Assembly: GCF_012928505.1 (NCBI RefSeq)
Contig: NZ_JABBJN010000003.1
Coordinates: forward strand, 1 to 64,000
DNA from: Achromobacter sp. Bel
Lineage (GTDB): Bacteria; Pseudomonadota; Gammaproteobacteria; Burkholderiales; Burkholderiaceae_B
Direction of reading: 5' to 3'
Length of the DNA: 64,000 nt
The translations under genes were made by a program, and so were the position numbers. Every line of letters starts with the position of its first letter. The first letter of the stretch is position 1. The notes beneath the pieces were generated by a model that worked only from the letters and a program-made list of their open reading frames with translations, had not been told where the DNA came from and searched no databases. Shown piece after piece: positions 43,621 through 53,242 of this stretch.

Positions 43621-45696
43621 TTATGCAACAGATTGTCGGGTGTCGACAAGATTGGTGGCGCCTTTCAGCCGGCGCGGCAGGCTCAGGCAGAAACACACAG
43701 GCTCAGCCCCGCCTGCGCTCTTCAGGAACACCGAGCCGCCCAGGCGCTCGGCGATCGTCCTGACCAGGTACAGCCCCAGGCCGGCGCCTGGATGACGCAA
43801 GGCGTTCGGGCCTCGGTAGTACTTCTGGAACAGGCGCTCCTGCTCGGCGGGCGCAATGCGGTCGCCGGAGTTGGCCACGTCGATATGCAAGCAGTCGCCC
43901 TCTTCGCGCAGCGTCACCCGAACCGCCCTGCCCGGCGCGCAATGCCGGTCCGCGTTGGCCAGCAAGTTGCGCAACGCGATGCGCAGCATGCCCGCGTCGC
44001 ACAGCAAGAGGTGATCGCCCGCGCCGTAGACGCACTGGATGCGGCCCGCAGGAAACTCGCGGTCCAGATCCGCCAGCAGCGCCAGCAGGTCGCATTGCGT
44101 CAGGCGCAATTCGGCGCTGGGTTCGCGCATGCGGTCATGAGTCAGGTATTCGTCGACCAGCGCCAAGAGGCGCATGGCCGCATCGCGGATATTGCCGCAG
44201 CGCGCCAGGCTTTTCTCGACGGGCGCGGCCAGATTGCGGCCCAGTTGCTGCGCCGACGTGGTGATGATGGCAAGCGGCGTACGGAATTCATGGGACACCA
44301 TCGCCACGAATTCGCGTTGCTCGGCGAACACGCGGCGTTCCTGTTCCAGCGAGGCGCGCAGTTCATCCTCAAGTTCGACCCGACGCTGGATCTCGCCCTG
44401 CATTTCGGCGGTGCGCAGCGCCACTTCCTGCTCCAGCCGATGGCTGTGCTGGCGCGCCATGTCGGCCGCCAGATTGGCCTGCTGGTGCTCCATGTCGCGG
44501 CGCTGGCGTTCATAGCGTCCCACGATGATCAGGCTAAGCAGCAGCATGTGCAGCATCGTGCCCAGCGTAGAGACGTATTCCGTGAACACGTTGACCGGCA
44601 GCACGCCCAGATTGCGCAAGAAGGCAATCAGCACGCCGATATAGAACACCCCGAAGGCCAGTGCGAAAAAGCGCGCCGGACGCCAGCCCTTTTTCAACAG
44701 ATAGGCGGCCAGCGTCGTAAACCCCACGATCAGCGCCAAGGCCAGCAACTGAACCGGTTGCATGCCCCACCCGTAGTGTCCCGACACCACCAGCGCCGAG
44801 CACACGGCAGCGATACCCCAGAACAGCCGCTCCAGCCAGCGCACCGCACGCGGATACAGCGCACCCAGATTCAGCTGGGCAAAGGCGATCCGCAACGCCA
44901 CCGGCAAGCTCACTGCAATGCCCACCCCGAGCATCCGGTCGCTCCAGCCCACCGGCAAGCCCGTCAACTGCTGCACCAGCCCCAGCGACATCACTTCGTT
45001 GAACACGCAATTGCCGATGTAGGCCAGGAACAAGCCGCTCATGGGTGCCCGCGTGGCCCACCAGAATACGGCGTGCACGCAGATCAGCAGCAGATAAAAG
45101 CCGAAATACAGCCCGAACAGCAGGCCTTCGCGCCGCGACTGGTTATCGAACGCCAACCGCTGCCAGACTTCCAGGCGCGTCGCCAGGGCATTCTTGCTTT
45201 GCAGCCGCGCCAGAATCACATAGGACCCCGGCGTGGGCGGATCAAATTGAATCACCGGGGTGCGATAGTCCACCGGCCAATCGCGCCGCCGCACATCTTC
45301 GCCGCTGTACCCCAACGGCCTCCAGTCGCCATCCTGGTGGACGTACAGGCGCACATCGTCCAGCAGCGCGTTGCTCAGCCGCAGCATCCAGCCCCCGCGC
45401 GCCAGATCATCTACCTGCACCGGTAGGTGCAGCCAGACGGTGGACGGGGTGAAACCCGCGCTCAGGCCGGCGGGCAGATCGGCCCATCCCGGAGCATCGG
45501 CCGCTTCGTCTACCGTCAACGTACCGGCGGGGTCGTCCAGGCGCTGCAGATGCCCCGCGGCGTCCGCCAGCCCCGACTGCGCGTTCAGATGCAGCGGCTC
45601 TGCGCGCGCCTGCCCGGCGCCCGCCAATGCGGCGGCCAACGCCAGCGCCAACAGCATCAATCCCGCCCACACCGTGGGGTAATATTTCCGTTTCAT
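43621..45696 (-). CDS. Sensor histidine kinase with 7TMR-DISM sensory module
   Basis: The 691-residue protein has a signal-anchor (about 10-32), a periplasmic 7TMR-DISMED2-like domain (about 40-185), seven membrane helices (about 195-400), a coiled-coil linker (about 400-455) and a kinase core. The phospho-acceptor is H469 in FVAMVSHEFRTPLA; the N box LLANADRHC and G box GAGLGLYLVRTIAERLGG are present. The 7TMR-DISM layout often senses carbohydrates or other small ligands. The ATG at 45696 begins the signal segment; the open frame upstream overlaps the divergent regulator gene. It pairs with the OmpR-type regulator, whose start is 69 bp away on the other strand. Confidence 0.88.
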   Translation of the reverse strand: MKRKYYPTVWAGLMLLALALAAALAGAGQARAEPLHLNAQSGLADAAGHLQRLDDPAGTLTVDEAADAPGWADLPAGLSAGFTPSTVWLHLPVQVDDLARGGWMLRLSNALLDDVRLYVHQDGDWRPLGYSGEDVRRRDWPVDYRTPVIQFDPPTPGSYVILARLQSKNALATRLEVWQRLAFDNQSRREGLLFGLYFGFYLLLICVHAVFWWATRAPMSGLFLAYIGNCVFNEVMSLGLVQQLTGLPVGWSDRMLGVGIAVSLPVALRIAFAQLNLGALYPRAVRWLERLFWGIAAVCSALVVSGHYGWGMQPVQLLALALIVGFTTLAAYLLKKGWRPARFFALAFGVFYIGVLIAFLRNLGVLPVNVFTEYVSTLGTMLHMLLLSLIIVGRYERQRRDMEHQQANLAADMARQHSHRLEQEVALRTAEMQGEIQRRVELEDELRASLEQERRVFAEQREFVAMVSHEFRTPLAIITTSAQQLGRNLAAPVEKSLARCGNIRDAAMRLLALVDEYLTHDRMREPSAELRLTQCDLLALLADLDREFPAGRIQCVYGAGDHLLLCDAGMLRIALRNLLANADRHCAPGRAVRVTLREEGDCLHIDVANSGDRIAPAEQERLFQKYYRGPNALRHPGAGLGLYLVRTIAERLGGSVFLKSAGGAEPVCFCLSLPRRLKGATNLVDTRQSVA

Positions 45697-45765
45697 CGAG
45701 TCGCAATCCCGTGCAGCCACGCAGATTACACCACCCCTCCAGCGGTTCCCACGCAGGCGCGTCCC

Positions 45766-46473
45766 ATGCCTGAGGTCATCCTGCTGGAAGACGAACCCGT
45801 CTTGCGCCAAGAGCTGGGCGAGTTTCTGGAAGAGCTTGGCTACGCGCCCAGCTGCGTGTCCAGCCTGCAAGAGTTCGACCGGCATTTCGACGCCGGCCGC
45901 CATCGCCTGGCGGTGATCGACATCGGCTTGCCCGACGGCTGTGGCCTGGACCTGATCCAACGCCTGCGACAGGAAGGCCAGCAGGTCGGCATCGTGGTGT
46001 TCAGCGCGCGCCAGACCAGCGCAGACCGGATTTCAGGACTGGGACTCGGGGCCGACCACTACCTGGGCAAAGGCTGCGACCTGGATGAACTGGCCGCGGT
46101 GCTGGCCGCCCTGGAGCGCCGCCTGGGCCTGCAGCGGCTCCCGCCGCCCCCGGTCCAACCGGCAGCGTCCAACTGGACCCTGGAAGTGGGGCCTCGCCGG
46201 CTGCTCATTCCCGGCGCGTCGGCCGTGCCGCTGTCGCAGCAAGACCTGTTGGTGTTGCGCTGCCTGATGAGCCAACCCGGCGAAAACATCAGCCGCCGGC
46301 AAATCATCGAAGCACTGGGCTTCGATTACCTGGACTACGACCAGCGCCGCCTGGATACGCAAATGCGCCGGTTGCGGCGTCGCGTGGAAGACGTCAGCGG
46401 ACAGACGCTGCCGGTCAAGACGCTGCGCAATAGCGGCTATTGCTTCTATCAACCTGCGAAGGTGCAGGCATAG
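45766..46473 (+). CDS. OmpR/PhoB-type response regulator
   Basis: The 235-residue protein has a receiver domain (about 1-118) with acidic pocket EDE (8-10) and phospho-acceptor D52 in AVIDIGLPDG, and a C-terminal winged helix-turn-helix (about 135-230, with SQQDLLVLRCLMSQPGENIS). It is transcribed divergently from the 7TMR-DISM kinase and is its likely partner. I start at the ATG at 45766; the frame runs upstream into the kinase gene without a better start. The neighbouring TPS operon is the likeliest target, as its promoter holds 10-bp direct repeats. Confidence 0.88.
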   Translation: MPEVILLEDEPVLRQELGEFLEELGYAPSCVSSLQEFDRHFDAGRHRLAVIDIGLPDGCGLDLIQRLRQEGQQVGIVVFSARQTSADRISGLGLGADHYLGKGCDLDELAAVLAALERRLGLQRLPPPPVQPAASNWTLEVGPRRLLIPGASAVPLSQQDLLVLRCLMSQPGENISRRQIIEALGFDYLDYDQRRLDTQMRRLRRRVEDVSGQTLPVKTLRNSGYCFYQPAKVQA

Positions 46474-46501
46474 CGCCAAAAGCGGTCTGTTGAAGCATCC
46501 C

Positions 46502-46529
46502 GATGTGGCATGAAATGCCAGTCCACATC
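46502..46529. promoter_or_regulatory. Nested inverted repeats upstream of the BenE-family gene
   Basis: GATGTGG (46502-46508) and CCACATC (46523-46529) are perfect 7-bp arms, with TGGCA (46506-46510) and TGCCA (46516-46520) nested inside. The site lies 68-95 bp before the transporter start and could be an operator. No regulator is assigned; the MocR gene nearby is one candidate. Confidence 0.4.
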
Positions 46530-46596
46530 ACTCCTACACTTTGCGCCTTGTTCCGGCCGCGCGCCTTGCGGCCCCTTTCGCAATCTGGAGTGATTC

Positions 46597-47823
46597 ATGA
46601 CGACATCGCCGGCTCGCCTTCGACCCGCCGACTTCTTTTCGCCCACCGTCGCCGCCCTGATCTCGGTACTGGTGAACTACGGCGGGACCTTCGTGCTGGT
46701 GTTCCAGGCGGCGGAACTGGCCCGGCTGACGCCCGCCCAGACGGCGTCCTGGGTGTGGGCCGTATCCATCGGCGTCGGCGTCACCGGGGCCCTGCTCAGC
46801 TTTCGCTACAAGGAACCCATCATCACGGCCTGGTCGACGCCGGGCGTGGCCTTCCTGGCCACCGTGATGCCGTTCACGCCCTATGGCGAAGTGATCGGCG
46901 CCTACGTGATCTCGGCGTTGGGCTTCATTCTGCTGGGCCTGTCCGGCGCGTTTGAAAAACTGGTGCGCATGATCCCCGGCGGCATCGCGGCCGGCCTGCT
47001 GGCCGGGATCCTGCTGCAGTTCGGCGTCAACGCATTCGGCGGGGCCAGCGTCGATCCGCTGCTGGTCAGCGTGCTGGTTATCTCGTACGCGCTGCTCAAG
47101 CGCTATACCTCGCGCTTTGCGGTGGTCGGCATCCTCGTGATCGGCGTGGCGATGTTGATCGCGCAACATCGGATCGACTTCTCGGCCATCCACCTGCGCC
47201 TGGCCGCACCCGTCTTCGAAATGCCCCGCTTTTCAGTGCAGGCGCTGCTGGGCGTCGCACTGCCTCTATTCATCATCACCCTGACGGGCCAATACATGCC
47301 CGGCATGCTGGTGCTGCGCAACGACGGGTTCAAAACCAGCGCGAATCCCATCCTGACGGTGACCGGCTTGGGTTCGCTGATCATGGCCCCGTTCGGCGCC
47401 CACGCCTTCAACGTGGCGGCCATCACCGCAGCCATCTGCACGGGACCGGACGCGCACCCGGATGCGCGCAAGCGCTACATCGCGGGGCTGGCCTGCGGCG
47501 CGTTCTACATCCTGGTGGGCACCTTCGGCGTGACCCTGGCCACATTGTTCATGGTGTTGCCCAAGGCCTTTATCACCACGCTGGCCGGGCTTGCCCTGTT
47601 GGGCGCCATCGGCGGCAGCCTGGCCAACGCCATGGCCGACGCCCGCACCCGGGAAACCGCGCTGATCACCTTCCTGGCCACGGCCGCCAACGTCACGCTG
47701 CTGGGCGTGGGCGGCGCCTTCTGGGGGCTTGTCGCCGGCCTGACAGCGCACCTGCTGATGCACGGCGGCAGCCGCGCGCTGATCGCCAGCCCGGCCAACT
47801 CGGCCACCCCGGCCAAGCCGTAG
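46597..47823 (+). CDS. BenE-family benzoate/proton symporter-like transporter
   Basis: The 408-residue protein has about 12 hydrophobic segments and BenE-family features, such as FRYKEPIITAWSTPGVAFLA (about 68-87) and the PFGAHAFNVAAITAAICTG segment (about 265-284). BenE proteins import benzoate and possibly other aromatic acids with protons. CAATCTGGAGTGATTC gives a good ribosome site. No benzoate-degradation genes lie nearby, so the substrate is uncertain. The MocR gene converges from the right with 6 bp between stops. Confidence 0.88.
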   Translation: MTTSPARLRPADFFSPTVAALISVLVNYGGTFVLVFQAAELARLTPAQTASWVWAVSIGVGVTGALLSFRYKEPIITAWSTPGVAFLATVMPFTPYGEVIGAYVISALGFILLGLSGAFEKLVRMIPGGIAAGLLAGILLQFGVNAFGGASVDPLLVSVLVISYALLKRYTSRFAVVGILVIGVAMLIAQHRIDFSAIHLRLAAPVFEMPRFSVQALLGVALPLFIITLTGQYMPGMLVLRNDGFKTSANPILTVTGLGSLIMAPFGAHAFNVAAITAAICTGPDAHPDARKRYIAGLACGAFYILVGTFGVTLATLFMVLPKAFITTLAGLALLGAIGGSLANAMADARTRETALITFLATAANVTLLGVGGAFWGLVAGLTAHLLMHGGSRALIASPANSATPAKP

Positions 47824-47829
47824 CCTCGC

Positions 47830-49329
47830 CTACCGCTTCCTGAGCGCGGCCGACAAGCGCCGCATGGCGGTATCGATCTCGTGCGCGGTCAACGACGAAT
47901 ATCCCAGGATCCAACCTTGCCGCTTGTCCGTGCCGGCATACAGGCGACTTAGCCCCGGCAACAGCAGGCCGGCGCCTGCCGCCTGCCGGATGGTCTTTTC
48001 CTCGGACCAGCCGCGGGCAAGCAGGCACGGGATCTGCAACCCGCCTTCCGGCCGCAACGCCGTCGCAATGCCGTCCATATGCTTGTCCAGCGCTTGCAGC
48101 ATGGCGTCGCGACGCGATGCGTACAGCTTGCGCATGGCGCGGATATGGGCGTTGTAATGCCCGTCTTCCATGAACCGGGCCAGGGTCAGCTGCAGGATCT
48201 GCGGCGTATGCCCGTCCAGGATGCTGCGCGCGTAGGCAAAGGCGCTGACCAGCTCAGGGGGCAGCGCCATGTACCCCATTCGCAGGCCTGGATAGAGCGT
48301 CTTGCTGAAAGTGCCGATGTACAGCGTGCGCTGATACTTGTCCAGGCCCTGCACGCAGGCCGTCGGCAAGCCTTCGTAGTGGAACTCGCTGTCGTAATCG
48401 TCTTCGATGATCCACTTGCCGTTCTCTGCCGCCCAGCGGGTCAGCTCGAGCCGGCGCGCCAGCGACAATGTCGCCCCTGTGGGGTATTGATGCGAGGGCG
48501 TCACGTAGACGCAGTTGGCGCCGCTGCGGTCCGCGCGCAGCAGGTCCGTGCGGATGCCCTGCTCGTCGACGTCGATGGGCACGATCCTGGCCTCGGCCGA
48601 TTCGAAGGCCTTCTTCGCGCCGAAGTAGCCCGGGTTCTCCAACAGGATCGGCTTGCCGGCATCCACCAGCAATTGCGCACACAGGAACAAGGCTTGCCGC
48701 GTGCTGCTCAGCACCAGAATCTGGTCCGCCGACACGTTGGCGCCCCGCTCCAGGTTCAGATAGGACGCGATCGCCTTGCGTAGCGGCGCGGCGCCTTGCG
48801 GGTCACCATGCAGCAACACCTGGCCGCGGTATTCCTTCATTGCCTGGCGCTGCAAGCGTTCCCAGATGTCGGTTGGAAACGTCCGGGTCTCGGGCAGCCC
48901 CGTGGCAAACGCCCGGACCGCCTGCTGATCCGTCACGCCGCCGCTGTCGAAGATCATCCTGCCCCGGCGGCTCAGGCCCGCGCCGGGCGTCGCCGCCTCT
49001 CGCTTGTCGTCGGCCAGCTTGATGCGGCGTCCTGCAGCCCCGCGCAGTTCGGCGCCCACGGTATCGGACACGTAACTGCCCGACCCCGCGCGCCGCACGA
49101 TGTAGCCGTCGCGGTGCAACTGGACGTAGGCGTTTTCGACCGTGTCGCGCGCCACCCCCAGCGAGGCTGCCATGGCGCGCGTCGCGGGCAGCTTCACGCC
49201 CGGGTCGAGCGCGCCGTCCAGGATCAGGGCGCGCAACGCCCGCTGAATTCGCTGATGCAGATCCAATCGCTGAAAATCCGCATCGTTCATGCGGATTTTC
49301 AGCGTTTCAAGTTCGAATGCCCGGGTCAT
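47830..49329 (-). CDS. MocR/PdxR-type regulator (GntR HTH fused to aminotransferase fold)
   Basis: The 499-residue protein joins an N-terminal GntR winged helix-turn-helix (about 18-85) to a class I aminotransferase-like domain (about 130-495). The PLP-lysine region reads IGTFSKTLYPGLRMGYM (about 341-357), with K346 the expected Schiff-base residue. MocR regulators use PLP as effector or cofactor and control vitamin B6, GABA, taurine or ectoine genes. Here no such target is evident; the divergent side has no gene facing away, as the SDR gene lies on the same strand 68 bp further right. Confidence 0.88.
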   Translation of the reverse strand: MTRAFELETLKIRMNDADFQRLDLHQRIQRALRALILDGALDPGVKLPATRAMAASLGVARDTVENAYVQLHRDGYIVRRAGSGSYVSDTVGAELRGAAGRRIKLADDKREAATPGAGLSRRGRMIFDSGGVTDQQAVRAFATGLPETRTFPTDIWERLQRQAMKEYRGQVLLHGDPQGAAPLRKAIASYLNLERGANVSADQILVLSSTRQALFLCAQLLVDAGKPILLENPGYFGAKKAFESAEARIVPIDVDEQGIRTDLLRADRSGANCVYVTPSHQYPTGATLSLARRLELTRWAAENGKWIIEDDYDSEFHYEGLPTACVQGLDKYQRTLYIGTFSKTLYPGLRMGYMALPPELVSAFAYARSILDGHTPQILQLTLARFMEDGHYNAHIRAMRKLYASRRDAMLQALDKHMDGIATALRPEGGLQIPCLLARGWSEEKTIRQAAGAGLLLPGLSRLYAGTDKRQGWILGYSSLTAHEIDTAMRRLSAALRKR

Positions 49330-49397
49330 GCGGTCTGCTCACCAGAAGAATTGTTGCCATGAAAGCAGGCCATTCTATCCGGCGGCCGACCCCTGGC

Positions 49398-50174
49398 TTA
49401 TCCCAGGTGCTCCACGTTGCCGCACACGGAGATGCTTTGCCCGCTGATCATCGCGCCCTCGTCCGAACACAGGAACGCCACTTGGTTGGCCACATCTTCC
49501 GGCTGGGTCATGCGGCGCAGCGAGACTTTCTCCACCAGCTGCATGCGCATGTCATCGTTGCTGACCCCGCCCGCCGTAGCGCGGGCGGCGATCACACGTT
49601 CCACGCGGTCACCCGCCACCACGCCGGGCAACACGGAATTCACCCGGATGCCGTCGGGGCCCAGTTCCATCGCCCAGGTCTGCGTCAAGCCGGCCAAGCC
49701 GAACTTGCTGGCGCTGTAAGGCGTACGCAACGAAAAGCCCAGGCGTCCCGCCACGGACGAGATATTGACAATGGACCCGCCCCCCGCCGCCCGCAGCAAA
49801 GGCACGGCGCTGCGAGAGCAAAGGAAGGTGCCGGTCAGATTCACTTCCAGCGTGTTCCGCCACGCGTCCAGCGCGGTGTCTTCCAGCCGGCTTGTCGGGC
49901 CGGACACGCCCGCATTGTTGATCAGCGCATCCAGCTTGCCCCATCGGCCGGACAGGTCTTCGAACATGGCAAGCACCTGGGCTTCGTCAGAAACGTCCGT
50001 GACGCTCGCGCTCAAGGCCGGATGCGCGGCACGGGCAGCCTCGCAAGCTTGTGCGTTCACATCACAGATATGCACGTCGGCGCCAGACTGCAGGAACTTG
50101 CGGGCAATGGCCAGGCCGATGCCGTGCGCCCCTGCGGTGACGAGGACACGCTTGCCTTTCAATGAGTCGATCAT
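49398..50174 (-). CDS. Short-chain dehydrogenase/reductase (SDR)
   Basis: The 258-residue NAD(P)-dependent enzyme has the classical SDR layout: VTAGAHGIGLAIA cofactor motif (about 12-24), NNAGVSGP (about 86-93), catalytic serine in ISSVAGRLG (about 138-146) and YSASKFG (about 153-159). It follows the BKACE gene and the ABC receptor gene on the same strand. A likely role is oxidising a beta-hydroxy acid to the beta-keto acid that the BKACE enzyme cleaves; that order is inferred from families, not shown. Confidence 0.9.
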   Translation of the reverse strand: MIDSLKGKRVLVTAGAHGIGLAIARKFLQSGADVHICDVNAQACEAARAAHPALSASVTDVSDEAQVLAMFEDLSGRWGKLDALINNAGVSGPTSRLEDTALDAWRNTLEVNLTGTFLCSRSAVPLLRAAGGGSIVNISSVAGRLGFSLRTPYSASKFGLAGLTQTWAMELGPDGIRVNSVLPGVVAGDRVERVIAARATAGGVSNDDMRMQLVEKVSLRRMTQPEDVANQVAFLCSDEGAMISGQSISVCGNVEHLG

Positions 50175-50205
50175 GTTGCTTGGTCGGTGGAGTGTTGGTG
50201 GCCGG

Positions 50206-51120
50206 TCACAGCGCGAACGCCGGCCGGATGCCGCTACGCAGGGGCAGGCCCAGCATTTCTCGCGCCTCGGCAGGCGTGGCCGGTTCCATGTCCATTTCCC
50301 GGATCACGCGCACGATGCGTTCGGTCAGTTGGACGTTGGTGGCCAATTCCCCATGGCGGTAGTACAGATTGTCTTCCAGGCCCACGCGGGCATGCCCGCC
50401 CAGCAGCAAGGCGCTGATGTTGGCTTCCAGCTGCGCCGGCCCGATGCCACTGACGCAGAAAATGCTGTTCTTCGGCAACAGGTCCACCATCATCTGCAGA
50501 TGCCGCGGCGAAAACGGCATGGCATTTTGAAAGTTCCGGTGCACGTTCATCACCAGGTTGATGAAATGCGGCGCTTCGTCCAGGCCCTCGTTGATGAGCG
50601 TCGTCGCGTCCTGCAGGATGTGCGTCGGGCTGAACACCTCCCACTCCGGCTTGATGCCGCGCGCCTGCAAGGCGGCGGCCATCTCGCGCGCCTTTGTCAG
50701 CGGCGTGTTCATCAGGTATTCGCGGTCGCCGAAGGCCAGGTTCAGCGTGGTCGCGTCAAGCGTGCACATCTCGGCGCCCGCGTCCATGCCCTTGAGCCGC
50801 TCTTCCCACAGGATCTCCCAGGTGCCCGGCGACGTTTCCTTGACCATATCGCCATGCACGCCTCCGCCCGTGGAATTGTTCAGGACGATGTCGCACCGGT
50901 CGCGGATGCGCCGGTTCATGTCGCGATAGATATCGGCGTTGCAGGTGGCCAGGTCGTCGGGCCGGCGCGCGTGCAGGGCCACCACACTGGCCCCGGCGTT
51001 GTAGCAGCGGTAGACGTCTTCGGCGATCTCCGCGGGCTGCGTGGGCAAATGCGGGTTCTGGCTTTTCAGCGCCATGCCTCCCGTCGGGGCGATGGTCACG
51101 ATCACTTTGCGTTTAGACAT
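50206..51120 (-). CDS. BKACE-family beta-keto acid cleavage enzyme
   Basis: The 304-residue protein belongs to the DUF849/BKACE family, zinc enzymes that react a beta-keto acid with acetyl-CoA to yield acetoacetate and a new CoA ester. Visible marks are the VVALHARRPDD metal-site-type motif (about 46-56), LNNSTGGG (about 79-86) for carboxylate binding and the conserved glutamate/arginine region EVFSPTHI. Known members act on 3-keto-5-aminohexanoate or dehydrocarnitine; the exact substrate is not readable. The gene sits 9 bp downstream of the ABC receptor gene and 31 bp upstream of the SDR gene. Confidence 0.9.
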   Translation of the reverse strand: MSKRKVIVTIAPTGGMALKSQNPHLPTQPAEIAEDVYRCYNAGASVVALHARRPDDLATCNADIYRDMNRRIRDRCDIVLNNSTGGGVHGDMVKETSPGTWEILWEERLKGMDAGAEMCTLDATTLNLAFGDREYLMNTPLTKAREMAAALQARGIKPEWEVFSPTHILQDATTLINEGLDEAPHFINLVMNVHRNFQNAMPFSPRHLQMMVDLLPKNSIFCVSGIGPAQLEANISALLLGGHARVGLEDNLYYRHGELATNVQLTERIVRVIREMDMEPATPAEAREMLGLPLRSGIRPAFAL

Positions 51121-51129
51121 GGGTTCTCC

Positions 51130-52350
51130 TTACTTCCACAGCGCGCAGCGGCTTTCCGCCTTGGTCGTGAAGGCTTCGTTGCCGTCGATGGTCTGCACCA
51201 CATTGAAGTAGTCCCAGGGCGCTTTCGACTGCGCAGGGGTCTTGACCTGCAACAGGTACATGTCGTGCACCACCCGGCCGTCGGGGCGGACCACGCCGTC
51301 CTTGATGTACAGGTCGTTCAGCTTGTTTTCGCGCATATGCGCCAACACACGGTCGGCGTCGTCGGTGCCGGTGGCCTTGACTGCGCGCAAATACTGCAAC
51401 GCCGCCGAATAGTCCGCCGCCTGCAGCGACGACGGCATGGCCTTGCGCCGTTCGAAGAATTTCTGGCTCCAGGCGCGCGTCTCGTCCGACGTGTTCCAGT
51501 ACCAGCTGTCGGTCAGGTACAGCCCCTGCGCCGCATCCAGCCCCATGGCATGGATGTCGTTGATGAACATGATCAGCCCGGCCAGCCGCATCGTCTTCGT
51601 AATGCCGAATTCGTTGGCGGCCTTGATCGCGTTGGTCGCGTCGGCGCCGGCATTCGCCAAGGCCAGGATTTCCGCCTTGCTGCTTTGCGCCTGCAGCAAG
51701 AAGGACGAGAAATCGCTGGAGGCCAGTGGATGCTTCACCGACCCCACCACCTTGCCACCGCCCGCCTCGACCACTTTCGTGGTGTCGGCCTGCAACGCAT
51801 TGCCGAAGGCGTAGTCCGCCGTCAGGAAGTACCAGGTCTTGCCGCCCGCCTTGACCACTGCGGCGCCCGTGCCGCGCGCCTGCGCCACCGTATCGTAGGC
51901 ATAGTTCAGGGTATAGGGCGTGCACTGCTCGTTCGTCAGCGCCGGCGCGCCCGCGCCCACCACGATGATCGGCTTCTTTTTGTCGGCCGCCACCTTCGAC
52001 ATGGCAAGCGCCGTGCTGGAATTGGTCCCGCCGATCAGCATGTCCAGGCCCTTCTGGTCGAACCACTCGCGCGCCTTCGCCGACGCGATGTCCGCCTTGT
52101 TCTGGTGGTCGGCCGTCAGCAATTCGATCTTCTTGCCGTTGATCTCGCCGCCCATTTCCTCGATGGCCATCTTGATGGCTTCTGCCCCGCCGGGGCCGTC
52201 AGGGCCGGAATACACGCCGGACATGTCGGTGATAAAGCCGATTCGAATGACGTCGTCGGAAATCTGCGCATGCGCAACACCCGCGCTGAGCGTAACGGCC
52301 ACGCCGCAAGCAATTGCGGCACCGGACAATCTACGTGGCATTGACAACAT
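51130..52350 (-). CDS. ABC transporter substrate-binding protein, LivK-like
   Basis: The 406-residue periplasmic protein has a signal peptide (about 1-28, cleavage near AHA-QI) and the type I periplasmic binding fold of branched-chain amino-acid-type receptors, with IRIGFITDMSGVYSGPDGPG (about 35-54) at the mature start. It probably captures the substrate degraded by the SDR and BKACE enzymes encoded downstream. No permease or ATPase genes lie beside it. GGAGACAGG precedes the ATG. A Crp/Fnr-family regulator gene is divergent 139 bp away. Confidence 0.9.
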   Translation of the reverse strand: MLSMPRRLSGAAIACGVAVTLSAGVAHAQISDDVIRIGFITDMSGVYSGPDGPGGAEAIKMAIEEMGGEINGKKIELLTADHQNKADIASAKAREWFDQKGLDMLIGGTNSSTALAMSKVAADKKKPIIVVGAGAPALTNEQCTPYTLNYAYDTVAQARGTGAAVVKAGGKTWYFLTADYAFGNALQADTTKVVEAGGGKVVGSVKHPLASSDFSSFLLQAQSSKAEILALANAGADATNAIKAANEFGITKTMRLAGLIMFINDIHAMGLDAAQGLYLTDSWYWNTSDETRAWSQKFFERRKAMPSSLQAADYSAALQYLRAVKATGTDDADRVLAHMRENKLNDLYIKDGVVRPDGRVVHDMYLLQVKTPAQSKAPWDYFNVVQTIDGNEAFTTKAESRCALWK

Positions 52351-52489
52351 ACCTGTCTCCTCTTATGGTTTTCGGCTCTTAGGGCCTCGACTATTCTGGG
52401 ACTGGACCCTGCGGGCGGACAGTCATCAAGTTGACAATGCGCCCTAGGGTTTACCTGTGCGGGGTCACCACTGCTGAATAGGGAGCACT

Positions 52490-53242
52490 ATGCGCGGACC
52501 GCCCACCGGTACCGGCAACGAATCGCCCGGGGCCAAGCGCCGGCCGGCGCCATGCCCTGTCGACAAAATGCTGGACGTCGTCCCCTGGTACAACGGCTTG
52601 CCTCAACCGGAACGTGAAGTGGTCCGCGCCGAGCTGCGGATCATGTCGCTGCGCACGGGCGAATACCTGTTCCGCGAAGGATCAAAATCGCTTGGCTGGT
52701 ATGGCGTCGTGGATGGCTTGGTGAAATGGTCGTCGCGCGGCACAGACGGCCGCTCCTTGTCGCTGGCCGGTTTCAGCACGGGAAGCTGGTTTGGCGAAGC
52801 CACCATGATCCGCCGGGAACGCTTCGAATATGAAGTGGTGGCGCTACGGCCCAGCCGGGTCGTGATCTTGCCGCGCGACACGTGCGAACGCCTGTGGAAC
52901 AACAATATCGAGTTCACCAAGGCGCTGATGACACACCTGGCCCATCGGGTCAACTGGCTGATGGCCTCTTACACAGGCAATGTGCTGCTGGATGTCGACA
53001 CCACGGTTGCGCGCGCCGTCGCGGCGCAACTGGACGCCGAAGCGCATTCCGGCACCAACGGCCGCTTGAAGATATCGCAGGAAGAGATCGCCAGCCTGTG
53101 CGGCGTGTCGCGGCAGCGCTGCAACACCGCGTTGGTGACACTGGCCCGGGCCGGCGTTCTGCAGACGCACTACGGCGGACTGACGGTTCTGGATCGCGCC
53201 GCGCTGTACCGCCATGCAAAACTCGATCAGGAGCACTCATGA
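52490..53242 (+). CDS. Crp/Fnr-family transcriptional regulator
   Basis: The 250-residue protein has a cyclic-nucleotide-binding-type beta-barrel (about 30-150), a long dimerisation helix and a winged helix-turn-helix (about 170-245, ISQEEIASLCGVSRQRCNTA). It lacks the N-terminal cysteine cluster of Fnr (one cysteine only), so an oxygen-sensing iron-sulfur cluster is unlikely. It is divergent from the ABC receptor-BKACE-SDR operon and probably controls it. A TAGGGAG ribosome site precedes the ATG. Its stop overlaps the next gene. Confidence 0.87.
   Translation: MRGPPTGTGNESPGAKRRPAPCPVDKMLDVVPWYNGLPQPEREVVRAELRIMSLRTGEYLFREGSKSLGWYGVVDGLVKWSSRGTDGRSLSLAGFSTGSWFGEATMIRRERFEYEVVALRPSRVVILPRDTCERLWNNNIEFTKALMTHLAHRVNWLMASYTGNVLLDVDTTVARAVAAQLDAEAHSGTNGRLKISQEEIASLCGVSRQRCNTALVTLARAGVLQTHYGGLTVLDRAALYRHAKLDQEHS

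Noticed and set aside
49765-52344. An 859-codon open frame opposite the SDR, BKACE and ABC receptor genes
   Set aside because: It spans three well-supported genes on the other strand and shows no motif of its own.
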